From NCBI GenBank assembly GCA_964386405.1, contig CAYLRW010000083.1, positions 1 to 5,901 of the forward strand: DNA of 5,901 nucleotides. Direction: 5' to 3'. Source of the stretch: RZYP01 sp964386405. Its GTDB lineage: Bacteria; Bacillota; Negativicutes; Acidaminococcales; Acidaminococcaceae. The translations under genes and the position numbers were made by a program. Under the pieces are notes generated by a model, which saw only the letters and a list, made by a program, of their open reading frames with translations, searched no databases and was not told where the DNA came from. This document shows positions 1-5,837 of the stretch, piece by piece; within the stretch, counting starts at the first letter, position 1, and each line of letters begins with the position of its first letter.

Positions 1-150
1 GTTTCCGAACTGATCAGACAGACTATTATGGAACGTATTGAGGATGAATACGATTTGGCTGCTTATGAGCGGGCGATGGAGGCTTATAAGAAAAGACCGG
101 TCACGTATACTCATGCTGAAGTTGTAAAAATGTTGACGATGGAAGACTGA
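1..150 (+). CDS. RelB-family type II antitoxin, 3' part only
   Basis: The frame is open from base 1 and ends at a TGA at 148-150, giving the last 49 residues of a gene that begins outside the window. The visible part starts VSELIRQTIMERIEDEYDLA. It then has an acidic/aromatic stretch (AAYERAMEAYKK) and a Tyr-Thr-His-x-Glu-Val-Val-x-Met-Leu end. This matches the C-terminal layout known from small RelB/DUF6290-type antitoxins: an amphipathic helix, a 'YDLAAYE' segment, then a 'TYSHEEV' type motif that wraps the toxin. The N-terminal DNA-binding part (ribbon-helix-helix in this family) is not visible. The downstream toxin start is only 3 nt away, so the two are almost certainly one operon. In such systems the antitoxin neutralises the toxin and represses its own promoter, which would lie upstream of the window. 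The family call is fairly secure from motif and context; the exact subfamily is not. Confidence 0.8.
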   Translation, partial: VSELIRQTIMERIEDEYDLAAYERAMEAYKKRPVTYTHAEVVKMLTMED

Positions 151-153
151 GCC

Positions 154-417
154 ATGACTTATAAAGTTGAGTATACAGAACAGGCTATTAAGGAACTTAG
201 AAAAATTGATAAGCATACACAATTCTTCATCTTGGCTTGGATAGAAAAAAATCTCGTGGATTGCGAAAATCCTCGCCAGCATGGCAAAGGCTTAACCGCT
301 AACCGCAGCGGAGAATGGCGCTATCGTGTAGGAGATTATCGTATCATTGCGGAAATTGAAGATGATAAAGTTATAATTTTGGTCTTAACAGTTGGACATC
401 GCAGAGAAGTATATTGA
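154..417 (+). CDS. RelE/ParE-family type II toxin (probable ribosome-dependent mRNA interferase)
   Basis: This is an 87-residue basic protein, the normal size for RelE toxins. It has the N-terminal beta strand and helices (MTYKVEYTEQAIKELRKID), a central loop (GKGLTANRSGEWRYRVGDYR, residues 44-63) and the closing strands ending GHRREVY. Residues matching the known RelE active-site positions are present: Arg56/Arg58 in WRYRVGDYR, Arg63 before the Ile-Ile strand, His82-Arg83, and the C-terminal Tyr87. The toxin therefore looks intact. RelE proteins of this type cut mRNA in the ribosomal A site; that activity is inferred from family, and a ParE-like gyrase toxin is the less likely alternative. 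The start ATG lies 3 nt after the antitoxin stop, with a GGAAG ribosome binding site (141-145) inside the antitoxin coding end, so translation is probably coupled. The terminator at 440-480 follows directly. Confidence 0.9.
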   Translation: MTYKVEYTEQAIKELRKIDKHTQFFILAWIEKNLVDCENPRQHGKGLTANRSGEWRYRVGDYRIIAEIEDDKVIILVLTVGHRREVY

Positions 418-439
418 AAAAATTAACCAAACATAAGCC

Positions 440-480
440 AAAAGGCTGTAACACTGATTATTAGTGTTACAGCCTTTTTT
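440..480. terminator. Strong intrinsic terminator between convergent genes
   Basis: A perfect 16-bp stem is formed by AAAAGGCTGTAACACT (440-455) and AGTGTTACAGCCTTTT (463-478), with a 7-nt loop. On the + strand it runs into six T residues (475-480), which is ideal for Rho-independent termination of the toxin-antitoxin transcript. On the - strand the stem ends in four T residues (complement of 440-443), so it can also stop the amidase transcript, probably less efficiently. No other terminator-like hairpin was seen in the 73-nt gap between the toxin gene and the amidase gene. Confidence 0.93.
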
Positions 481-490
481 GTGTATTTTT

Positions 491-1723
491 TTATTTTGAA
501 GCTAATGTTTTTAACGTACTATCCAAAACCTGCGTTGCTTTTTCGATGGCAGGCCACTCGGATAATTCGAGAGGTGAATGGCTGATACCGTTGATGCTGG
601 GGACAAAAATCATCGCGGTAGGAATATAACGCCCGATAATCATAGCATCGTGGCCGGCCCAGCTGGGCAGCAATTGATATTCGATGCCGAGGCCGTCGCT
701 TGCTTCCGTAATCGTTTTGATTAGCTCCTTATCCATGGGCATGGGAGCGACATTGTATTCGGAGGCTGTTTCTATCGTCACTTTATATTCCGTGCTGATT
801 TGCAGATACTGACGCATGATTTTTTCTTTGGCAGCTTCGAGAACATCCGTATCAGCTGACCTCATTTCAATTGTCAGACGCACTTCGCCGGGGATAACGT
901 TTTCGGCATTGGGAAAAACCTCCAATTTACCGACGGTAGCGACATAAATTTCTTGTGCTGCTAAGGCGTTTTCATAGACAAAATTAACCAGAGAGGACGC
1001 TGCGACAAGTGCATCCTGCCTTCTATGCATGGCTGTGCTGCCCGCATGGTTCGCTTTGCCTTTGATAATGACATGCAGACGTTTGATACCGGCAATAGCT
1101 GTTACCACACCTACGCTGCAGCCGCTTTCGGCTAAAGCTGCTCCCTGTTCGATATGCAGTTCAACAAACGAGGCATTGGTAGGCAAACTTGTTTCCTTAT
1201 CGAAGGGATGGGTATCAAGCTGGCAGTCAGCGAGAAATTCCTTTAAGGTACGTCCTTCACTGCTTTGCAAGGCATCAGGATCAGTCCCGTAAAGTTCACC
1301 GGCCATGGCACGGCTGCCAAAACAGACGCTGCCGAAGCGCGAGCCTTCTTCTTCTACGAAAGCTATAACCTTCACGGGTCTTAGCGGCTGCCAGTTTTCT
1401 GCGTGCCAGCTGCGGACGCATTCCAAAGCAGTAACGATGCCTAAAGCCCCATCAAAGCTGCCGCCGTTAGGTACACTGTCCAAGTGGGAACCGCAGCAGA
1501 CAGGAGCTAAGGAATTATCACGCCCGGGATAAGTACCGATCAAATTACCGATAGCGTCAAGCGTCACAGTCATACCGATACTGGTCATGAACTCCGCCAG
1601 CATTGCTTGTGCTGACTGAAATTCCGGCGAATAGGATAGTCTGGTCAGTCCGCCTTCGTTATTTTTGCCGTACTTAGCCAGTTTAGTAAAAAGAGTCTCC
1701 AATTTTTTTAAGCTGATACTCAT
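491..1723 (-). CDS. M20-family hydantoinase/carbamoylase-type amidase (N-carbamoyl-L-amino acid hydrolase or allantoate amidohydrolase)
   Basis: This 410-residue cytosolic enzyme is full length for the family, with no signal peptide. Members use two divalent metals to hydrolyse a ureido/carbamoyl group, releasing CO2, ammonia and an amino acid or ureidoglycine. Family signatures are intact: GSHLDSVPNGGSFDG (78-92) with His80 and bridging Asp91; the Glu cluster EEEGSRFG (124-131) holding the general base and a metal ligand; ELHIEQG (188-194) with His190; GKANHAGST (222-230) with lid-domain His226 for dimer-completed substrate binding; PNAENVIPGEV (271-281); EMRSAD (286-291) with Arg288; GHDAM (357-361); and GISHSP (379-384) with His382. 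The ATG has an AGAAGG ribosome binding site 7 nt upstream (complement of 1731-1736), just before the regulator stop codon, and the genes are 14 nt apart. The sequence alone does not separate N-carbamoyl amino acid hydrolase, beta-ureidopropionase and allantoate amidohydrolase. No allantoinase or hydantoinase gene is in view to decide. Confidence 0.93.
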   Translation of the reverse strand: MSISLKKLETLFTKLAKYGKNNEGGLTRLSYSPEFQSAQAMLAEFMTSIGMTVTLDAIGNLIGTYPGRDNSLAPVCCGSHLDSVPNGGSFDGALGIVTALECVRSWHAENWQPLRPVKVIAFVEEEGSRFGSVCFGSRAMAGELYGTDPDALQSSEGRTLKEFLADCQLDTHPFDKETSLPTNASFVELHIEQGAALAESGCSVGVVTAIAGIKRLHVIIKGKANHAGSTAMHRRQDALVAASSLVNFVYENALAAQEIYVATVGKLEVFPNAENVIPGEVRLTIEMRSADTDVLEAAKEKIMRQYLQISTEYKVTIETASEYNVAPMPMDKELIKTITEASDGLGIEYQLLPSWAGHDAMIIGRYIPTAMIFVPSINGISHSPLELSEWPAIEKATQVLDSTLKTLASK

Positions 1724-1737
1724 TTTAAGACCTTCTC

Positions 1738-2526
1738 TTAACCTTTATTTTTTTGGATGTTGCAAAAATTGTCAGAAACAGTCGCCGCAATATTTTTGAG
1801 ATCGGTCAACAGATTATCTTTAATGGCTGGCAGGCTATGGACAAAGAACGTAGCACTGACACTGGCAATCAATTGATTGCTGAGATCAAAGATTGGTACG
1901 GCCATACTGCCGACGCCGAGGGCAAATTCTTCTAATTCACAGGCATATTTATTGCGGCGTATTTCTGCAAGATTAGCTTTTAAAGTTTCGGCATCCATGA
2001 TGGTTCTGGGGGTGAACTGCTTGAATTCAAGATTATCAAAGGCATTTTCATCATTATCATAGAGATTGTACAGCATCAGCAGTTTACCGGAGGAAGTAGC
2101 GTATTTCGGTAAAATTGAATATTCGGACAGGATGATGTAGTAGGCAGTATTAATTGGATAAGCGCAATAAATGGAATAAATCTGATTCTGGTTGACCATC
2201 TGCAAGCTGGCAGAAATGTGATACTTGTTGGCTATGGCATCTACCAGACCTTTGGACATGGTGATATAGCTTTCCACCTGCTTTTGGATAACATTGGCTT
2301 TGCCCATAAAATAGAAGCCTAAACTATAAATGTTGTTTGTTTTATCGTGGATCAAAAGGCCGTTAGCAGTCAGTGTATTGATTAAACCACGAGTTGTATT
2401 GATGTTTAAATCAACGCGCTGGCTTATTTCATTGATAGATAGACGCGGCGAAGCATCAGTAAAGCAATTAAGGATATCAATGGATCTTTGTACGGATTGG
2501 ATTAATTTAAATGACTGTTTTTCCAT
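1738..2526 (-). CDS. IclR-family transcriptional regulator
   Basis: This 262-residue protein has the two-domain IclR layout. An N-terminal winged helix-turn-helix spans about residues 8-72: SVQRSIDILNCF leads in, the reading helix lies in LSINEISQRVDLNINTTRGLINTL (29-52), and the wing ends at YSLG (67-70). A C-terminal effector domain follows, with the family's ATSSGKLLML segment (143-152) and the YACELEEFALGVGSMAVPIFD block (194-214) that lines the ligand pocket. IclR proteins are dimers or tetramers that bind palindromic sites near promoters and respond to small carboxylates or amino-acid-like metabolites; the ligand here is unknown. The ATG has a GGGAGG ribosome binding site 7 nt upstream (complement of 2534-2539). 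The gene is first in an operon with the amidase and is divergent from the transporter. The palindrome at 2600-2617 is its likely operator, which suggests autoregulation and control of the + strand operon. Whether it activates or represses cannot be read from sequence. Confidence 0.93.
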   Translation of the reverse strand: MEKQSFKLIQSVQRSIDILNCFTDASPRLSINEISQRVDLNINTTRGLINTLTANGLLIHDKTNNIYSLGFYFMGKANVIQKQVESYITMSKGLVDAIANKYHISASLQMVNQNQIYSIYCAYPINTAYYIILSEYSILPKYATSSGKLLMLYNLYDNDENAFDNLEFKQFTPRTIMDAETLKANLAEIRRNKYACELEEFALGVGSMAVPIFDLSNQLIASVSATFFVHSLPAIKDNLLTDLKNIAATVSDNFCNIQKNKG

Positions 2527-2583
2527 AGATGGCCTCCCTGTAAAAAAGTTTTATTAAATTAGCAATACCTTTAAATAATATTA

Positions 2584-2612
2584 TTGACAAACCTAATTTA
2601 GCATGTTATAAC
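2584..2612 (+). promoter_or_regulatory. Predicted sigma-70 type promoter for the Liv transport operon
   Basis: TTGACA at 2584-2589 is followed by a 17-bp spacer and TATAAC at 2607-2612, with TGT immediately before it (extended -10). This is a near-consensus strong promoter. Transcription would start near 2619, leaving a leader of about 125 nt before the binding-protein ATG. Its -10 lies inside the palindrome at 2600-2617, so a protein bound there would block RNA polymerase directly. Confidence 0.8.
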
Positions 2613-2623
2613 ATGCTTGTCAA
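2595..2623 (-). promoter_or_regulatory. Predicted sigma-70 type promoter for the regulator-amidase operon
   Basis: Read on the - strand there is a perfect TTGACA (complement of 2618-2623), a 17-bp spacer, and TAAATT (complement of 2595-2600) preceded by TGC, a TGn-extended -10 element. Transcription would start near 2588, giving a leader of about 60 nt before the regulator ATG. The -10 matches consensus at four of six positions, so this is the weaker of the two divergent promoters. It overlaps the + strand promoter over 18 bp. Confidence 0.65.
2600..2617. promoter_or_regulatory. 18-bp perfect palindrome, candidate IclR-family operator
   Basis: AGCATGTTATAACATGCT is identical on both strands. 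It covers the + strand extended -10 and essentially the whole spacer of the - strand promoter. IclR-family operators are typically short palindromes in promoters, and an IclR gene starts 74 bp away, so this regulator is the natural candidate ligand. That pairing is inferred from position. The site has no coding role, and no second copy occurs in the window. Confidence 0.7.
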
Positions 2624-2642
2624 CGATACTGTAGAAATAAAA

Positions 2643-2655
2643 ACGACAATGTCGT
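2643..2655. repeat. Short inverted repeat in the transporter leader
   Basis: ACGACA-A-TGTCGT is a 13-bp inverted repeat with a single central base. It lies about 25-35 nt downstream of the predicted + strand transcription start. It could be an auxiliary regulator site, its centre about 40 bp from the main palindrome, or a small RNA hairpin (5-bp stem, AAT loop) near the 5' end of the mRNA. The arms differ in sequence from the main palindrome. Nothing else with clear structure was seen in the rest of the leader (2656-2728). Confidence 0.4.
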
Positions 2656-2728
2656 CGTAAATGCTCGGAGGTGCAAAGGAAAAGCGGAATAGAAATCTTT
2701 AACTGCTGAAACAAAACCAAACATTTAT

Positions 2729-2735
2729 GGAGGGG
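2729..2735 (+). promoter_or_regulatory. Ribosome binding site fixing the binding-protein start
   Basis: GGAGGGG lies 9 nt before the ATG at 2745. An in-frame ATG at 2727 overlaps this Shine-Dalgarno and has no site of its own, so 2745 is the real start. That choice also puts the signal peptide (MKKSLATLL) at the N terminus. Confidence 0.9.
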
Positions 2736-2744
2736 AATAAAATT

Positions 2745-3872
2745 ATGAAAAAATCTCTGGCAACATTACTTTCAGGTTTTATGTTAGTTGGTTCTTTGTT
2801 TGCATTTGGCTGCGGTTCTGCTAAATCCGATGTTATTAAAGTTGGTGTGGCTGTACCTTTGACAGGCGCGAGCGCTGAAGACGGCAATGCTATTAAAAAC
2901 GGTGTCAATCTTGCGGTGAAAGAAATTAATGCTAAAGGCGGCATTAATAATAAGAAAGTTGAACTTGTAGTGGCAGATGATAAAGGTGATCCTTCGGAAG
3001 CTGCTACTGTTGCTAACAAATTGGCTCAGGACAAGAGTGTCCTGGCTATCGTAGGTCATTTCAACAGCTCCTGCACGCTGGCAGCTGCTCCTATCTATAA
3101 TCAAGCGGGCGTAGTCAGTGTCTCACCGGGATCCAGTGCAGCAGCAGTTACCAAAGCAGGCCCTTATACTTTCCGCGTTATCACAACTGACGCAGTACAA
3201 GGTGCTTCCCTGATGGATTGGGCTGTTAAAGACCTTGGTTACAAGAATATCGCTGTTCTTTATGAAAATACTGATTATGGCACAGGTTTGGCTGAGGTTG
3301 TTACCAAAGCTGCCGGTAACCTGAATGCAAAAATTGTTGCTGAAGAAGCTTATGAAGTAGGTGCTACTGATTTCAGCACTGCTTTGACAAAAGTTGCTAA
3401 CAGCAAAGCTGATGTTATTATTGTCGGTGGCTTATACAATGAAACAGCTTTGATTGCTAAACAAAAGAATAACTTTGGTTTGGAAAAAATGCAGATCATG
3501 GGCGTAGATGCCATTTACTCCGACGCTTTGCTGAAACTCGGCGGTTCTGCAGCAGAAGGTATCAAGATGACTGGTTACTTCTCTGAAGTCAGCAAGGATC
3601 CTGTATCTCAAAACTTTGTTGCGAAATACAATGAAGAGTACAAAAAAGCACCAAGCACCTATGCTGCTTATGGCTATGATGCTGCTCTCGTAATTTTTGA
3701 ATCAATTAAAAATGCTGGTACTGACCGTAAAGCTATCTGCGATTTCATGTCTAAGCTTAAAGACTTGAAAGGTGCTACCGGTGTTAATACCTTTGATGAA
3801 AACGGCGACGTAATTAAACAACCTTTGCGCCTGATCATTAAAGACGGCAAGTTTGTTGTTACTGAAAAATAA
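2745..3872 (+). CDS. Branched-chain amino acid type ABC transporter substrate-binding lipoprotein (LivJ/LivK-like)
   Basis: This 375-residue type I periplasmic binding protein captures the ligand outside the membrane and delivers it to LivH/LivM. Residues 1-22 form a lipoprotein signal (Lys-Lys, a hydrophobic core, then AFG before Cys23). The lipobox is slightly unusual, with Ala at -3 and Phe at -2. The mature protein starts with the family strand IKVGVAVPLTG (31-41), followed by NAIKNGVNLAVKEINAKGGINNKKVELVVADD (48-79), GHFNSSCTLAAAPIYNQAGVVSVSPGSS (104-131), and YGTGLAE (178-184). Pocket positions known from LIV-binding proteins appear as Ser/Thr residues in 108-111 and 127-131, Tyr231, and Asp255. 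The last sits in MGVDA where LivJ has an acidic Glu that binds the amino group. This supports an amino-acid-like ligand but does not fix which one. It is the first gene of the operon, 27 nt before livH. Confidence 0.93.
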   Translation: MKKSLATLLSGFMLVGSLFAFGCGSAKSDVIKVGVAVPLTGASAEDGNAIKNGVNLAVKEINAKGGINNKKVELVVADDKGDPSEAATVANKLAQDKSVLAIVGHFNSSCTLAAAPIYNQAGVVSVSPGSSAAAVTKAGPYTFRVITTDAVQGASLMDWAVKDLGYKNIAVLYENTDYGTGLAEVVTKAAGNLNAKIVAEEAYEVGATDFSTALTKVANSKADVIIVGGLYNETALIAKQKNNFGLEKMQIMGVDAIYSDALLKLGGSAAEGIKMTGYFSEVSKDPVSQNFVAKYNEEYKKAPSTYAAYGYDAALVIFESIKNAGTDRKAICDFMSKLKDLKGATGVNTFDENGDVIKQPLRLIIKDGKFVVTEK

Positions 3873-3899
3873 TTCAGCTAGTTAGAAGGGAGCTTCTGC

Positions 3900-4778
3900 A
3901 TGTTATTACAGCAAATGATTAACGGTATCACCGTTGGCGGGAGTTATGCCCTGATAGCCCTTGGTTACACAATGGTTTACGGAATATTGAAAATAGTGAA
4001 TTTTGCCCACGGGGATGTCTTTATGATGGGATCTTTCTTTGGGTTGTTCTGTATGCAAGTCATGGGAATGCCATATTATGTGGCATTCCCTCTGGCTGCC
4101 ATTGCTACTGCAATCATGGGCATTATTATGGAGCGAGTTGCTTACCGGCCAATCCGTACCGCTGATAGTCTGACGGTGATGATAAGTGCTTTGGGCGTTT
4201 CTACCTTTTTGGAAAACCTGGCCATGGTATTATGGGGAACGGGCACTCATGCTTTCAGCAATTTCAGCGGTATTACTATTACTACCTATAAATTTGATAA
4301 CGTAGTTTTATCCAATATCCAGATAGGTTTTATTGTTCTTTCGATTTTATTAATGATCGCTTTATATTTTATTGTCAACAAAACTAAAATCGGTGTCGCT
4401 ATGCGCGCTACTTCTCATAATATCAAGACAGCCAAACTCATGGGCATTAATACCGACCGTATTATTGCGTTTACTTTTGGTATCGGCTCGGCTTTGGCCT
4501 GTGTTGCAGGTCTGCTTGTCGGTATTTATTATGATGCTGTCTACCCGTTAATTGGTTATTCTTATGGTCTGAAAGCTTTCGCAGCCGCTGTTTTAGGAGG
4601 TATCGGCAGTATCCCGGGCGCTATGTTGGGCGGGTTTGTGATGGGTATTGTTGAAACACTCGGAGCTTCTTACATTTCGGCTGGTTACAGGGATGCCTTC
4701 GCTTTTGCCATCTTGATTATCGTGCTTATTTTCCGTCCGGCAGGTATTTTGGGCAAAAAGGAAATTGATAAGGTATAA
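3900..4778 (+). CDS. livH: Branched-chain amino acid type ABC transporter permease LivH
   Basis: This 292-residue integral membrane protein, near the usual length for LivH, forms half of the translocation channel with LivM. The N terminus carries the LivH hallmark NGITVGGSYALIALGYTMVYGILKIVNFAHGD (8-39). About eight hydrophobic segments follow. The cytoplasmic coupling loop GVAMRATSHNIKTAKLMGINTDRI (165-188) corresponds to the EAA-type loop that contacts the ATPase. The late motif GLKAFAAAVLGGIGSIPGAMLGG (223-245) and the C-terminal helix ending in FRPAGILGKK are typical. The start is supported by AAGGGAG (3886-3892), 7 nt upstream of the ATG. The gene lies 27 nt after the binding-protein stop and 63 nt before the livM start. 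Permeases of this type also occur in urea (Urt) and other amide uptake systems, so the symbol denotes the family, not a proven substrate. Confidence 0.93.
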   Translation: MLLQQMINGITVGGSYALIALGYTMVYGILKIVNFAHGDVFMMGSFFGLFCMQVMGMPYYVAFPLAAIATAIMGIIMERVAYRPIRTADSLTVMISALGVSTFLENLAMVLWGTGTHAFSNFSGITITTYKFDNVVLSNIQIGFIVLSILLMIALYFIVNKTKIGVAMRATSHNIKTAKLMGINTDRIIAFTFGIGSALACVAGLLVGIYYDAVYPLIGYSYGLKAFAAAVLGGIGSIPGAMLGGFVMGIVETLGASYISAGYRDAFAFAILIIVLIFRPAGILGKKEIDKV

Positions 4779-4831
4779 AAATTCCGGAACACAAAAAGTG
4801 TGGAGGAGCTATTTTATACCAGTCATTGGAT

Positions 4832-4836
4832 GGAGG
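4832..4836 (+). promoter_or_regulatory. Ribosome binding site deciding the livM start
   Basis: GGAGG lies 5 nt before the ATG at 4842. The frame is open upstream to a GTG at 4800 and an ATG at 4830, but the GTG has no Shine-Dalgarno and the ATG at 4830 overlaps this one. A second GGAGGAG at 4802-4808 has no usual start codon at a workable distance. Confidence 0.8.
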
Positions 4837-4841
4837 ACATA

Positions 4842-5837
4842 ATGAATAGGAAAATACAGCAATTTGTTTTTGAACATAAAAAAGTGGTAATACCTATAGC
4901 GGCTTTACTTTTACTTGGCTTGCCGTTTTTTGTTACCAATAGTTATTTCTTACATATACTCATCATGGTTTGCATTTACATTTGTCTTGCCTTGAGCCTT
5001 AATCTGGTCACCGGTTATGCGGGACAGCTGGTTTTGGGTCATGCGGCTTTTTATGGTATCGGTGCGTATGCCGGTGCTTTATTGATGCTGAAACTGCAGG
5101 TTAATTTCTTTGTAGCGCTGCTTTTAAGTGCCGTTATCACAGGAATCTTCGGCTTTTTGCTGGGCATGCCGGCACTCAGACTGCGCGGAGACTATTTGGC
5201 GATAGTTACCTTGGGCTTTGGCGAAATCGTACGTCTTGTTTTCGTTAATTGGAAAGGACTTACGCGCGGGCCGGCAGGTTTGCCCGGCATCCCTTCGCCG
5301 CAAATTTTCGGGATTGCAATCAGCGGCCGTACGGAATTCTATTATCTGGCACTTATTTTAGCTTTATTCACCATCTTCTTTATGGTCAAACTGATAAATT
5401 CCGGTGTCGGCATGGCTATGCAGACCGTAAAAAATGATGAAATTGCAGCGGAAGCGATTGGTATCCAACCGCGCAAGTACAAAATAATGGCATTTGTCAT
5501 TTCCTCGGCTTTTGCCGGCATGATAGGTTGCTTCTTCGCTTCCTACCTCAGCTATATCAGCCCGACTGCTTTTGTTTATAATACTTCGATGACGATTCTT
5601 ACGATGGTTGTTCTGGGCGGTTTAGGCAGTATCATGGGTTCCGTCCTGGGTGCTTCCATTCTGGTCATTGTGCCGGAAATGCTGCGCTTCCTGAATGACT
5701 ACCGGATGCTGATCTTCGGTGCGTTGATGGTCTTCATGATGATTTTCAAACCGGAAGGCTTCTGGGGCGCAGGCAAGAGACGCAGAAATATTTACAAGAT
5801 TAATTCGGAGGTACCGGACCATGGCTCAAATTCTTAA
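4842..5837 (+). CDS. livM: Branched-chain amino acid type ABC transporter permease LivM
   Basis: From the chosen ATG this is a 331-residue membrane protein, the partner of LivH in the channel. After a short charged N terminus (MNRKIQQFVFEHKK) come about nine or ten hydrophobic segments. Family motifs are in order: ALSLNLVTGYAGQLVLGHAAFYGIGAYAGA (50-79), PALRLRGDYLAIVTLGFGEIVR (110-131), GLTRGPAGLPGIP (139-151), the ATPase-coupling loop MAMQTVKNDEIAAEAIGI (191-208), VVLGGLGSIMGSVLGA (256-271), and FKPEGFWG (302-309). Starting at the upstream GTG (4800) would add 14 residues that resemble nothing in the family. The last six codons overlap the livG start (17 nt), which implies coupled translation. 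The charged C-terminal tail (GKRRRNIYKINSEVPDHGSNS) is probably cytoplasmic and partly a by-product of that overlap. Confidence 0.93.
   Translation: MNRKIQQFVFEHKKVVIPIAALLLLGLPFFVTNSYFLHILIMVCIYICLALSLNLVTGYAGQLVLGHAAFYGIGAYAGALLMLKLQVNFFVALLLSAVITGIFGFLLGMPALRLRGDYLAIVTLGFGEIVRLVFVNWKGLTRGPAGLPGIPSPQIFGIAISGRTEFYYLALILALFTIFFMVKLINSGVGMAMQTVKNDEIAAEAIGIQPRKYKIMAFVISSAFAGMIGCFFASYLSYISPTAFVYNTSMTILTMVVLGGLGSIMGSVLGASILVIVPEMLRFLNDYRMLIFGALMVFMMIFKPEGFWGAGKRRRNIYKINSEVPDHGSNS

Noticed and set aside
1029..1532. Open frames on the + strand opposite the amidase gene
   Set aside because: They have no ribosome binding sites and low-complexity Ala/Pro/Ser-rich translations. The - strand frame carries all the M20 metal-binding motifs.
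2574..2585. AATAATATTATT palindrome next to the + strand -35 as an operator
   Set aside because: It is a 12-bp AT-only sequence in an AT-rich region, easily explained by composition, and far less distinctive than the 18-bp palindrome beside it.
2661..2702. Possible 13-codon leader peptide (ATG at 2661, TAA at 2700) in the transporter 5' leader
   Set aside because: No Shine-Dalgarno precedes the ATG. The peptide has no run of Leu, Ile or Val codons and no attenuator-like alternative hairpins follow, so there is no case for attenuation control.
2727..2744. Upstream ATG at 2727 as the binding-protein start
   Set aside because: It overlaps the GGAGGGG Shine-Dalgarno that serves ATG 2745 and would place MEGNKI ahead of a normal signal peptide.
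2699..3104. Two open frames of 106 codons on the - strand across the binding-protein gene start
   Set aside because: They lie antisense to a clear signal peptide and conserved domain, lack ribosome binding sites and resemble no known protein. They are by-products of the codon pattern of the real gene.
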